Shown one piece after another: positions 25,052 through 35,940 of a stretch of DNA of 64,000 nt (within the stretch, counting starts at the first letter, position 1; each line of letters opens with the position of its first letter). The stretch is from Pseudevernia furfuracea (taxonomy: Eukaryota > Ascomycota > Lecanoromycetes > Lecanorales > Parmeliaceae), in contig JAIUPT010000022.1 in the NCBI GenBank assembly GCA_022315425.1, forward strand, positions 124,001 to 188,000, in the 5' to 3' direction. The notes below the pieces were generated by a model. The model saw only the letters and a list, made by a program, of their open reading frames with translations. It searched no databases and had not been told where the DNA came from. Made by a program: the position numbers and the translations under genes.

Positions 25052-26069
25052 TCAAGCCTCATCCTCCTCAGTCCCTACGCCCTTCTTCACCTTGCCACCT
25101 TTCCTCTCCCTTTCACCCCCATAATTCTCCCACCTGACCTTCAAATCCTCCTTGGCGCCCCCATTCTTCTCCACCACCAGTCCCCTCAACCACTCATTCT
25201 CCGTCTCCAACTGTCCAATGCGCTGCTCCAATTGGAGCGTCTTGTTCTCCAACTCCTTCGCCGTCTGCTCGAGCGCCTGTTCGCGCTGCTTCTTCTTGAC
25301 GCGGAAGCGTGCCGAAGCGGCGGTGTTGCGGCGGCGTTTGTCTTCTTCGGCCGCGAGGCGGGCGGCGGGGGTTTCGAACTCGGAGGAGTTTTGTTGGGCT
25401 GTCGGGAGAGTCTGGGCCGCGGGTTGTGGGGAGATGTGGTGTTTTTGGCCGGGGTAGGGGGCCGGGTTGAATGCTAAGGAAGGAGGTTGGTCGAAGGAAA
25501 TGGGAGATGTGGAGGGGTATATGGCGGGTTGTAGGCCGTTATTTTGGTATTGAGACTGTGTAGGAGCCGTGATGGCGGATTGGGGAGATGTAGGGACGAA
25601 GGGCTCTATGCCGGTGAAGGGGAAGTCGCCTAATTAAAATGTGTTAGCGTTGATTGGTGGATGTTGAGATAGCATGCTAGTCTTTTGTTGAAATGCGACG
25701 GTGTATAGCCAAAGCGATAGATGGTTGTTGATATGCAATTTGTGTCTGGACAGAGCCGAGCGCGATATCCAACATACCGGAGACGAAATCCATGCCCTTG
25801 CCACCAATCTCATTGTTCGCAACGGTACCCTCCCTTCTCGCCTTCTCTTCTAGACTCGGATCGTACTCAGGCATCGGTTGCTCCAAAAATTCACCAGCAT
25901 CGAAATCGAGGAACTCAGTATTGGTGAATTGAGCGAGTTCATCGTCAATGTTGAAATCTTCCCGCTGTTGGGTGGCCAGGTCGTGGGCGGATGGAAGCGC
26001 ATTGAGATTGGCGAGATAGTGGGAGATATTTGGTGCCTTGCGACCTTTGTAGCCGTCCATGGTAGCCAT
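25052..26069 (-). CDS. metR: bZIP transcription factor of the CYS-3/MetR sulfur-regulator type
   Basis: Two exons on the minus strand, 26069-25778 and 25629-25052, separated by a 148-nt intron, giving 289 residues. The N-terminus (MDGYKGRKAPNISHYLANLN) matches the conserved opening of fungal MetR/CYS-3 activators. The bZIP lies at the C-terminus: basic region residues 196-213 (RRRNTAASARFRVKKKQR, with the invariant N199-x7-R207), then a leucine zipper from about residue 217 (LEQTAKELENKTLQLEQRI). The middle is a Pro/Gln/Ser-rich activation-type region. Orthologues activate sulfur-assimilation genes under sulfur limitation. The ATG at 26069 was preferred (CACCCCATGG context); an in-frame ATG at 26165 would add 32 hydrophobic residues. 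The upstream region is bordered by retroelement sequence about 0.8 kb away. Confidence 0.83.
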
Positions 26070-26866
26070 GGGGTGGTGTTTGTTGAAGAGAAAGAGAATA
26101 TTATTAATGGAAAGTAATCGGAGGGAGAGGAGAAAGGAGGGCTCGGAGGGTGATGTGATGTTCATAGGAAGCCGAAGAAGTGTGGGCCGAAAGTGGGGTG
26201 ATTAGAAAGCCTGGGTTGGCGCTAGGAAAATAAGCGCTGCTTTCATGCATAAAGTAATTGCATATTTATTACTGTATTCCATGAACAATTCAACATACTT
26301 CTGACTCGAGCCCCCACCAAACAATATTAATAATACCCTGGGGGCCGATCTCGATTCCTTGCCACAAACAACCTGCAATTAACACTCACATCAAAAATAT
26401 CAACATGAATAGTTATATCCCTTGAATATATTCCCCCGTTTATGGGCTTGCTCTCTCGAAGAATTACCCGTTTCCCGAATTTGTCTCCCAAATACTCACT
26501 CCCGTACAGACTTCATTCCTCCAAGAATCATATCTTCATAGACTTCATCTCTTAGAGAGCTATTAATGGGATGTGCCTCCCCCCCCCACACATCCGGGTA
26601 CAGCTTCCGGGCTGAGCTTCCTGGCTGATCGATACTTGCTACCCGCAGAGTGGGTCACTCGTGAACAAGATCCTCTCTCCCTTCGCGAGACCCCTCCTAT
26701 ACACACTCGCTTCTACATTCTTTCGATGCGCTAGAATTTAAATAGACTAGCCCTACTGAGGGCAAACGACTAAGTCAGAATATAAGCAAGGGCGGTGTTA
26801 ACATAGTCTTATGTGCTTATATATCGAGTACTTATCATATCCGGAACTTGTATTCGAGAGAGATAT
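26070..26866. other. MetR upstream region merging into repeat-derived sequence
   Basis: The first 200 bp is the likely metR promoter and leader. From about 26440 the sequence resembles the right flank of the retroelement: 26459-26510 is a diverged match to 33908-33960, sharing a TTACCCGTTT core. So older repeat DNA lies here. No gene seen. Confidence 0.5.
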
Positions 26867-26893
26867 ACGTACTTAGCGAGTCCCTTTCTTAAA
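26867..26893. repeat. 27-bp direct repeat, left copy, flanking the LTR element
   Basis: Identical to 33881-33907. It begins ACGTACTTAGCGAG and ends CTTTCTTAAA. The left copy ends 5 bp before the LTR TG terminus, and the right copy starts exactly at the end of the other LTR. Confidence 0.85.
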
Positions 26894-26898
26894 GGACT

Positions 26899-27110
26899 TG
26901 ACATAGAGCTGGACTAGCGATGTGGTGTCATGTATGAATAGAATATTAACTATGTAGAGTAATTACAAGAAGTGCTTTGTGCGTATTAAAGTAATGCTTC
27001 ACTGCGGAGTTAACGAATATAACTCGTAGGGCTGGGGCTAGCCGACCAGCCTAGAGTATAACACAGCAAGCAAGCAGGTAAGTCAGCCGTCATGAGCTAG
27101 AACCGTGACA
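26899..27110 (-). repeat. LTR of the gypsy element (3' LTR in element orientation)
   Basis: 212 bp with TG...CA ends (TGACATAGAGC ... ACCGTGACA on the plus strand). Matches 33679-33880 with five differences that I can count, all C/T or G/A transitions. Confidence 0.88.
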
Positions 27111-27124
27111 TTATTCCCCCCTTC
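27111..27124 (-). other. Polypurine tract of the gypsy element
   Basis: On the minus strand GAAGGGGGGAATAA immediately precedes the TG of the 3' LTR, which is the expected site of plus-strand priming. It fixes the inner edge of the LTR. Confidence 0.75.
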
Positions 27125-27432
27125 AAATTGGAGCTCCGGCGACGACTACTTCTGTCTCCTTCCTGGGTGATCGATAACAGGGACAGGCTCAGCCGTACGC
27201 AGGGGAAAGTCCTCAGTTGTGACGACGATGCGGGCATCGTCTTGACTTAGTATTCTAACACGGACCAGGTGCTCTTCTGCGTCTCAGTTCTATCATCGAA
27301 GGTTAGTGTCATTAATAATAATGCCCACTCAGCGGGCTTCTTGAATAATCGATGTGATCCTGATCTCTCTGATTTGAAGTGATGAAAGTCTGTTATCAAG
27401 TTCACACAGCCTGTTGTGCTTATAAAGTTCTC

Positions 27433-27651
27433 TCACGTGATTTCGTCCTTGCTGTCCTTGTAGCCCGTCCATTTGATTTTATAAAGAAGATATTCTTTAT
27501 CTCCAGTGATAAGGTTCTTCCTTCTGTCGTTTATTTTGAAATCAAGTATTTTCGCGGCGTCGTAGATGTCCTCTTCTTCGTCGATTTTCATCGAGGGCGA
27601 CGAAGGAATTTGTTGCTTTGACAGCGAGTCGCTTTTATCGAGATGTAACAA
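27433..27651 (-). pseudogene. Chromodomain relic at the integrase C-terminus
   Basis: The translation contains YDAAKILDFKINDR...EYLLYKIKWTGYKDSKDE, a clear chromodomain (the usual form is EYEVEEILD...EYLVKWKGY). It is the last domain of the pol polyprotein in chromoviruses and targets integration to heterochromatin marks. The frame is short and bounded by stops. Confidence 0.82.
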
Positions 27652-29339
27652 TTAAGAATAAAAGACTGAATGAATCTTCAGAGATTGAAAGAGGTCTAAT
27701 TCATACGTTATGTTTTCCAGTGCTTTAGTAATTCTGTAAGAATCGATGTTTTTGTAATCGAGTGATCTGTTCGATCGTACTGTCTTAATGTTTCTTTTGT
27801 TTAACATGATCATATTCTTCATCTTGAACTCTGACGTTAAAAGTCGATGACGATCTGCTTGCTCCTTCTGTAGGGCTTGAGATCATTTGAGTTGATCTCG
27901 AAGATATATTCTTATTTGATTAATTTTGTCAATAAAGACATCGACTAATTTAATGTCTCTCTTTGCTCTTTGCGTGACGCTAGAGTCTAGAAAAGAAGGT
28001 GATTCTACTTCTAATCGCGGAATATATTCTTTAGTTACTAGAAATGATGATAGTTCTGTGAAGACGTTGACGTTCGAGTTGACTTCGAATTCAGCTATAA
28101 GAAGCATATCTATTCAGTTATCTTGATTGTAATTAACGTAAGCTCGAAGAAATTGTTTGAGAGTAGTATTAGCGCTTTCAGTTTGATCGTTTATTTCAAA
28201 ATAAAATGTCGTAAAAAGTTTTAAAACTATATCTACTCGTTGACAGAGTCTTTTTTAAAAGTGTGCGACGAACTAAGTGTCACGATCTGAGATTATAAAG
28301 AAGGGATATTCTTCTTCTCTTTAAACTTATTCGATAAATACTTATATTACGACTTTTATCTCTAAGAAATTCAACGAAATGAACTTCTTCTTTTTGAATA
28401 GTCTATTCACTACAATTATAATATGCTGATATGATCTTTTATATCTTTGACATATGAGTAAGTATGTTATGAAGTCAATCGAAATGTCATGTTAATATCG
28501 ATTCGATATGAGAAGCGATTTGAGTAGCTCATGTTTGTCTTCGCGATATAACTTAGATCTTAGATAGTCGTAATAGCTTTTAACGTAACGAGTAACTGAG
28601 TCGATTATGCGAGATCAAAAGTAGTAAGTGCTGAGACGACTGTAAGTTAAGAAGCGCCTCGCGTGATCTTCTAATAACGTTTTATATATTTCTCGAATGA
28701 TTCTTATACGTAATTTAAACACATTAAGAACGAATAATCTATTATTAACATATAACAGATTCTAATGAATTTGACAGTCAGTCAATTTCAACTTGAAATA
28801 GTTCTTCTTGAATAGCTCTAACGATATCTTCCTTTGACCTGTCAACTTGACTTATATAATATCTTATATAAGTTTATCGTCCTTATAGACGTTTCTTATC
28901 TAACTTATTAGTTTCGATTTCTTATCAGTAGAGATTTCGATCGATTCTTCTTCGAACTCCCCTTTCGAAATCTCTATTAGAACTCTCGATAATGATTCTT
29001 CTTCGAACTCCTTATTATCGATATCGTTCTGTTCGCTGAGATCGTAAATCTTTAAAGTCAAATAAGTTACTTTCTGCTCAGTCTTATCTAGCAAGAACGA
29101 TACTAATCTTATAACATTCTTGATCCCAGGGTCAAGATTCTCATTCTTTAGAATAATGCGATGTCGATATTGAATACGATTATTATTTTCGCTCTCTAAC
29201 AAGTCTTTAATTCTTCTCGTAAGGCTGTCGAGTTTAATGCTCTATTTCCCAGAGCGATATATTATTCGAAAGTTGAAGTTCGCTAAGAACTCAGTTTATC
29301 TAACTTGTCTTGAGTTTAACTGCTTGAAAGTCATGAAGT

Positions 29340-29600
29340 ACTATAAGTTCTTATAATTCGAAATGACTTATATTAGATCTTCGACGACGATGCTCGTCAA
29401 CTCAGGTCGTCACTCTTCGAATGCTCGAACGATAGTCATCAGCTCTTTGTCGTAGATGTCGTAATTATATTCTACTAAAGACATCTTCTTAGAAAGAAAC
29501 GCTATTAATCTTAGCGTGCCGTTCTCTCCCTTCTGAGATAATACGACGACTATCACGAAATTGAAAACGTCAGTCTTCAGTCAAGTCTTACGATTAGGGT
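29340..29600 (-). pseudogene. RNase H domain relic of gypsy pol
   Basis: Minus-strand reading gives LKTDVFNFVIVVVLSQKG, then LRLIAFLSKKMSLVEYNYDIYDKELMTIVRAFEEWRPEL. The family form is TDASDFAIGAVLSQKG...KELLAIV. The A to V and S to F changes are those expected from C-to-T mutation. Confidence 0.82.
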
Positions 29601-29826
29601 CGAAATGCGCGAGAATTGAAGCTGTCGTAAATGTCTTCTTCAGAGCTTCGAACGAACGCTATTTAAAGCTTTCTTGAGTTTATAAATAGATAAAATTATT
29701 CTTTACTTACGTGCGAGTAAGATTTGTTAGTGAGGTCGCAATTAACGAGTATTCGAAAATAAACTTTCTATAAAAGTTGACGAATTCAAGAAACGTCTGA
29801 ACATCTCTGATGTATCTGAGTTTCTT

Positions 29827-30447
29827 TTATTGAACGATTGCGTCGATCTTTCTTTGATTCATTTTCACTTCGTTAGTGATTATAATCAATTCGAGATATT
29901 TGACTCTAATAATATGAAAATCACACTTGTCGATGTTCAAGTACAAGTCTACTTCTTGAAGTTTTGATAATATCTTTTCAACGTGAGAAATATGCTCTTG
30001 TAAGGTGTTACTATAGATGAGAATATCGTCTAAGTAAGCGATACAGAATACGTTCAAGTACTCGCGAAGAATTTCGTTGATGAACGCTTAAAACGTGACT
30101 AATGCGTTGTATAGCTCGAACGATGTTACGTTATATTCGAACAGATCATAGCGTGTTAAAAAGGTCGTTTTGTATTTCTCTTCTTTCTTTATGCGAATTT
30201 CATTAAATGCGACTATAATATCGAATTTGCTATAAATCTTGACGACGTAAAGCTTTGTTAGAGTCTTCTTGATAAGTGAGAGTGCGTTTCTATTGAAAAC
30301 GATTAAAGCGTTTAGAGTTTTATAATCTACATAGACTCTTAGTCTCTTATTCGATTTCTTTATAATAAGTATCGATGCTATATAAGATGAGATACTTAAT
30401 CGAATATAATTCTTGCTCAGCATTTTCTCGATATATTTCTTGATCAT
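29827..30447 (-). pseudogene. Reverse transcriptase relic of gypsy pol
   Basis: Two broken open frames: 30447-30088 holds the finger/palm part (RLRVYVDYKTLNALIV, KFDIIVAFNEIRI, KTTFLTRYDLFEYNVTSF), and 30057-29827 holds the catalytic YLDDILIYS box (VFCIAYLDD) and the thumb start. The first catalytic Asp (in FDI) and the second Asp pair (YLDD) survive. An in-frame stop and a frame change separate the halves. Confidence 0.88.
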
Positions 30448-31561
30448 CGATGCTTGATTTCTGAAGAGTTTATAGACTCTCTTGATCGACGATCGAGCTT
30501 CTTTCTTAAGCTTTATCTCGTAATTAATAGAGCGATGAGAAGAGAGTTTATTAGCTTTAATAGAGTTTTAAACGTCTAGTCACTTATAATAGAATTACGA
30601 AACTCTACTTCTTAGTTGCTTCATGATGAGAGATTTCTTTTTTAGCTTATAAAAGAACTTTTTATAGTCTTTCGCTATAACGACTATTAGATCGACTGTG
30701 AACTTCTTTTATTTATGAGTGTTATCTTCTAAAGAGACACTTAGCTTCTCGAAATCGTGAGATTATATGACGATTACTTCATTTGAGAATCTCTCTGTTA
30801 TTCTCATAAAGACGTAAGCAGAGACTTTCGCTATATTCTCTGTTATAGATAATTTTGAGTGAAATAATAATGTCGACTTGATAAGAGATGAAGTTACGCT
30901 ATGAACAGTTACTAATTTGTTATATCGCAAACAATTTGATATGCAATAATCAGATTTGAGTGTTATTGTTCGATCTTCGAGTTCGAGAGAAGAATTGTAT
31001 TGTTTCAATCATGACATGTCGAGAATTATGTCGAAGCGTTCTAGTTTAGTAATCAGATATTATATCTCCTCGACATGATCACTTAAGATATATTACATTA
31101 AGATCATGTGAGTGATGTTGAGAGCAAACTTATTATTAGCTAAGCGTAGCTTATAAGACTAAGAGAGAGTTATATGTGATAAATAATTCTTCTTTGCGAA
31201 GACGACGTCAACGAAGCTTAACGCTAACGCTTCGATATCTATAAGACAAATTGTGTCTTTGATCTCACCTTTTGTGAGAACTTTGCTAAGAAAATCTAAT
31301 TGTCGTTCTTTCTATAGAGATACTTCTATAACGACGACGCAGATAGACAATAAGACGAAGACGAGAATCTCTTCTTTCTTAAGTTTCTGAATTCTGTTAC
31401 GCACTTTAACTTCTAGATCTCTGGTCGCGACTTGGTCAGGGACATCTAGTTTTCCGCATCTGTTGTTGAAAGCTCTGATGTATTCTCGACATCAGCGATC
31501 TTAAGTATAACTTCAACTTGTTCTTTGTTGAGGAAAGGTGCGTTCTTACAGAGTGCGTTAT

Positions 31562-31829
31562 TGTTAGACTGGCTTATATAATATAGATATATATAAGACA
31601 GGCTAGGGTTGTGTAGCAATGTGAACTTAGCGGAGATATATATATTGCGTATAGTATATCTAATAGTAAGACTAATTCTTAAGGAAGGAAAATGGGAAAC
31701 TTCGGGGCATGGCCCTCTTAAGCTTCTCACGTCAAGAATCCGCTTGGCATGCGTATGCCAAGCGATTCGGTTACGCTCGGCAACCCCCGAGCTCATGCGA
31801 CAGCTGTCCTCTTGGTCCCGCTGCTAACA
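31562..31829. mobile_element. Solo-LTR-like insertion nested in the gypsy element
   Basis: 268 bp beginning TGTTAG and ending CTAACA (TG..CA with a 6-bp inverted terminal repeat), flanked by a perfect 5-bp direct repeat GTTAT at 31557-31561 and 31830-31834. Base composition of its right half is GC-normal, unlike the AT-rich host element. It contains a perfect 10-bp inverted repeat around a 4-nt loop (CGCTTGGCAT/ATGCCAAGCG). It is best explained as a solo LTR of another retrotransposon, or a small LTR-like element. Confidence 0.78.
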
Positions 31830-32339
31830 GTTATCTTTTTTAGAGCGATAATCTATTTGTAGATATTTGAAGCATCTTCCCTTCTTTCGAATTCTATTTA
31901 TCAATAACTTTGAGTATTTGTAGTTACGAGATTTGTTATCTTTATTGTCTTTCTTAGTGAAGGACATTTCTCGATTAAAGATATTAAAACGTGTCTGCTT
32001 GATCGTCTTCTTCTCTTTGTTTTCTACGATAGTGTTATTAATCTGCTTTAGATTCAGATTTAGTTTTCGCAAGTAATCGATCAAGTCTCGATACGTTGTG
32101 AACGTTTATTCAATTAGCTTGTGCTTCAGACGATTAAAGATCAATCGAATAAGATTAGAGATCTTAATAACGTCGAAGAACTTTAGCGATGTTATAATAG
32201 CACTAAAGCGAGCATAAAAGGTTTCGAAAGATTTCTTCTTATCGATTATGCTCATTTCGAACTTGAGATCGTTGAGTTGTGCATTCGATTCAGAAATCTT
32301 GTCGTATGTTTCGAACATGTTATCGAGTTCTGTAATCAT
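31824..32339 (-). pseudogene. Gag relic with degenerate zinc knuckle
   Basis: Frames 32339-32106 and 32084-31824. The second ends near RCFKYLQIDYRSKKDNC, a decayed CCHC knuckle (normally CFKCGQxGHxxxxC, with one Cys replaced by Tyr and His by Tyr), consistent with C/T and G/A mutation. It lies between the 5' LTR and RT, as expected for gag. Confidence 0.7.
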
Positions 32340-33678
32340 CTCCTTCGTCGTCTGATAGGGATTTGAATATCTAAAATTCGCTCGAGTCTTGATAATCTCG
32401 AAAGCGATCGACTTGCAGTGATCGCGAATGTATTTAATCTTGTCTCGTTTAGTTGAAAAGAGTACTGCACTCTGTCTGAACTTCTCATCAAGATGAAGAA
32501 TTCAACGTTTTTATTGATCCTTGTCACGATCTTCGTGAAAGTTAGTCACGTCTGAATAGCGCTTGTTAATGCTCGTCTCTTCGATCTAATGCGAGACGAT
32601 AGCTGACGTTAGATCTCTGTTACTGTATGAGTTGCTGAGAGAAGAAATCACACTTATGTGAGTGTTAAGAGAAGAATAAGACTGAGACTAATTAAAGATA
32701 GATCTTCGACGATGATAAGAGTCTATAGAGTTATCTTCTTTGTCTGAGTCTTCGTCTGCTTCTCCCTCATCGATTTGTGTCGTTAATTTCAATTTGAGTC
32801 GTTCGTTTTTCTTCGAGAGATCTTCAGCTTTCTTGCGATATTTATCGCGTAGTCGACGAAGTCGAGCGAAGTTAATTAGTTCTATTTTTAGCTTCGTATT
32901 CGTTACATCTGCGAAGTTGATCTACGATAGCGACTTCGCTTTGAAATTAGCTATCTCTTTGTTAAGCTTCTTATTCTATTGACGAAGAAGGTCAATGTTA
33001 TTGTTAATAACGCGAAAGTTGTTAAGTATGTGATTGAGTGCATCGCATTATTTCTTCGAAGTCTCGATAGCGCTTCGCTAAAAGTCTTATATTATTTAAA
33101 TAGTGACGAGAACTGCTTTATTCTTCGCTTCATTAATAAGTATTACTTTATTTTTATACTCTTTAGATGTAAGAATATATCGTATAAAGCGCTAACGACG
33201 CTTTCTCTTATGTCTGCTCGAAGTCTCTAACTTAGAGTGAAATGAATTGATCTCTTCTTCTACGAAGAAGAATAACGTCGAAACGAAACGTCTAACGTAA
33301 GTATCATCGTTAAAATTCTCGTCATGATATTAAGAGTAACTATTTCTCTTAATCGTTTGACTCTATGTTAAGTCTATCTCAACAGACTCAACGAGCTTCT
33401 GTGATGTTATGAAGACTCCGCTTAAGAGTCTAACTGTGACAGTAGGTCTTTGCGAAGCTCTGTCCTCAGAGAACGTTTCTATAAAAGATTTCATCGAATC
33501 TCTATCTTCAACGCTGAGATTCAGTCTGATTAGATTAAGAGTTATAAAAGAATTTCTTCTCGGTCACTCGTCGTCCTTTGACTGTGACTATCGTGTTGTT
33601 GTGTTAAGGTACGTTTTCAACTCTTAAGCAGGTCGCGACTGCTTCAAAAGAAGGATAGTTAATATTATGTTAGAGACT

Positions 33679-33880
33679 TGACATAGAGCTGAACTAGCGA
33701 TATGATGTCATGTATGAATAGAATATTAACTATGTAGAGTAATTACAAGAAGTGCTTTGTGCGTATTAAAGTAATGCTTCACTGCGGAGTTAACGGATAT
33801 AACTCGTAGGGCTGGGGCTAGCCGACCAGCCTAGAGTATAACACAGCAAGCAAGCAGGTAAGTCAGCCGTTATGAGCTAG
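33679..33880 (-). repeat. LTR of the gypsy element (5' LTR in element orientation), truncated
   Basis: 202 bp. Lacks the terminal 10 bp (ACCGTGACA side) present in the other LTR and passes directly into the 27-bp flanking repeat. Confidence 0.85.
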
Positions 33881-33907
33881 ACGTACTTAGCGAGTCCCTT
33901 TCTTAAA
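33881..33907. repeat. 27-bp direct repeat, right copy, flanking the LTR element
   Basis: Identical to 26867-26893. Confidence 0.85.
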
Positions 33908-35823
33908 AGAGTTACCCGTTTATTAGCTTTATCTCTCAAAGATTTATCTACTCGTAGACCTTTTCTTTTTCACTTGTTTATTAAATTTGCGATTGCCATT
34001 TACTCGTTTATAACTTTATTTTTTAAAGAGTCATCTACATCTACTAGATCGTCTCTTGTGATAGCATAGCAGATTAATAAGTCAAAGCTTCTAAATTAAT
34101 GTTGCTTTTGAAAGAGAGTTCTCTCTGCTGTCGATTAAGTTGTGAGAGTCTTAAGAGCAAAACTGTAACGGCGTTGCTATTATTTGTAACAGTCTTGATC
34201 TAATCACTATGATATATGGTGATGAAGTAAGATCTTGATTATTCTATGTCAGAAGGACGAATATCTACCTGTGAAGCCTGCGCTAAGGCCGGCTTGACCA
34301 TATCAGACCTTACTTGATAATATTCTAGGGTCACCCTGTGACAGAAACATCTCGATTTGTGTCACTAAGAACATAGTATTCTCTTTACAAGTGTAATGAT
34401 ATCAAGATTGAAGCTTACAAAGTTGTGTATAAGTACACTTTATCGTGAAAGTGTATGTAAGGGAGATCTGCACCCATGGCGCTAAGTAGGCGAACGTGAT
34501 ATAAGTATACAAAAGACGCAATATCGCTACTGGGGTTCAATGATTGAATTGCTAATAGAACTAATCTCTAAAGAACTGAAAGACTCAAAGACATGACTGA
34601 TATACCTATCAAGTCCCCTACACATCACGTTCAACATTTCAACATAGACCCTAAACTCCTTACATGCGACATCCGCCTGCTTTTGATAGCGGCGCTAAGG
34701 TGGGGGTAACGCTACGATCTGACAGTAGAGATATCGTAGAAGTGTCTGTGATTATGATAGTCTTAAAGATGAAGCTTCTCGATTTATATCACTAAAAACA
34801 TGTCATTCTTTACGAACATGTGAACATATCAAGGGTGAAGTCGAGAAGGCCGTGAAGGACTGCACTTCATGGTGCAAGTGTCACAGAAAAGATTCACAAC
34901 CAGTATTCATTATTGCTAGCGTTACTAGCGTAGGCTTTCGTAAGTATTTAAACCCCGTTCCTCCTCACCAAAAACATCTTCCATCTCCACACCTGGTCAC
35001 CACTTTGATCAAGGCTGAGCATCTAACTCTTGCATCCTTTCTACTTGTTGCTTATTCACTATGCAAGAGGCTTTGATAGAATAACTTCACTCCTTCAGAT
35101 TGTGCAACAGCACAAGAGTTTCTAGCTTTGATGATATCGTTCTTCGGGACTTGTTTATCGTCGTTGGACATGCAATTCTGATATTCAATCTTTATATCAC
35201 TTGTCTGATAGCATAACACTACATAAAACTTGATCAAAGTAATCAACCTGATCCTTTCAAACTGTGCAAGATCATATCATATCTTAGTATCAGAGAGACG
35301 TTTCTCCAGGTCTAATACTTGCGACTAGTTCTGCTGGCTTTATGTTAGATTAAACTTGTGGCTGCAAATCAGACAACTGGCATATTCTTTGAGCCTCATG
35401 TCATTCCACCAGTGTCTCCAGCCGTGAATCGAGTGACTATTTTGAGAGAACACGTGCATCAAAGTGCGTTTTCAACGCCGCAACGCTTGCTTGCCGACGT
35501 TGATTAAGAACGGAGATGCCGCTACATATATACGCCAGCCTTTTTAAATTTACTATCCTCTGACACATCTCATATTCTCTTTATTGTCTACTCACTTTCC
35601 ACTTGAGTAATGCTCACAAGATTCCATTTTATCAATTATTGGGTAGATAAATTAGAAAGGTGGAGAGCAAAAGACAATTTTCGAATGCTGGCTATTCTCC
35701 CGGCCTGTATTTTTGAAGCCACTCTCTACACCAGCATCATACATATGAAACACCCGCTCCAATGAGACAGACGGCTTTTCTCCAGCCGACTTGCTCTATA
35801 GCTTCATACCTTGCTTAATCGGC
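33908..35823. other. AT-rich repeat-derived sequence without recognisable genes
   Basis: Continues the repeat DNA interrupted by the retrotransposon. Around 33908-34060 are about 55-60-bp degenerate units sharing a TTACCCGTTTAT/TTTACTCGTTTAT core. At 34346-34412 and 34771-34837 a 65-bp segment (ATCTCGATTTGTGTCACTAA / TTCTCGATTTATATCACTAA) is duplicated and diverged. No coding region supported. Confidence 0.5.
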
Positions 35824-35940
35824 AGAGAGGAAACGTGCAACTCAGTCGCAGATTTCTGACGAGAAGAGGAAACATGCAACTCAGCCACAGATTTCTGATG
35901 AGAAGAGGAAACGCGCAACTCAGCCACAGATTTCTGATGA
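35824..35940. repeat. Three tandem copies of a 39-bp unit
   Basis: Units at 35824-35862, 35863-35901 and 35902-35940 begin AGAGGAAAC and contain CAGATTTCTGA. They differ at only a few positions, and the length is a multiple of three (13 codons). A partial fourth unit follows. In one plus frame they stay open (RRGNxQLSHRFLM repeats). Confidence 0.85.

Larger units (their letters stand above)
26899..33880 (-). mobile_element. RIP-degraded Ty3/gypsy chromovirus LTR retrotransposon
   Basis: A 7-kb element reads right to left. It is bounded by near-identical direct repeats (LTRs). Order on the minus strand: 5' LTR, gag-like zinc-knuckle relic, reverse transcriptase with YLDD box, RNase H, integrase region, chromodomain, polypurine tract, 3' LTR. 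The interior is very AT-rich, with no long intact frame. CpG remains common while CpA/TpG is scarce, which is the signature of repeat-induced point mutation (CpA to TpA), a fungal process acting on duplicated DNA in the sexual cycle. Gene order pol (RT-RNaseH-IN) followed by a chromodomain identifies the chromovirus branch. It is non-functional. Confidence 0.92.

Noticed and set aside
31446..31796. 116-codon minus frame crossing the solo-LTR-like insertion
   Set aside because: It spans the junction of two mobile elements and shows no protein family features.
26899..33880. CRISPR-like or other spaced repeats in the AT-rich tract
   Set aside because: The repeats are a single pair of LTRs. There are no regularly spaced short repeats, and the genome is eukaryotic.
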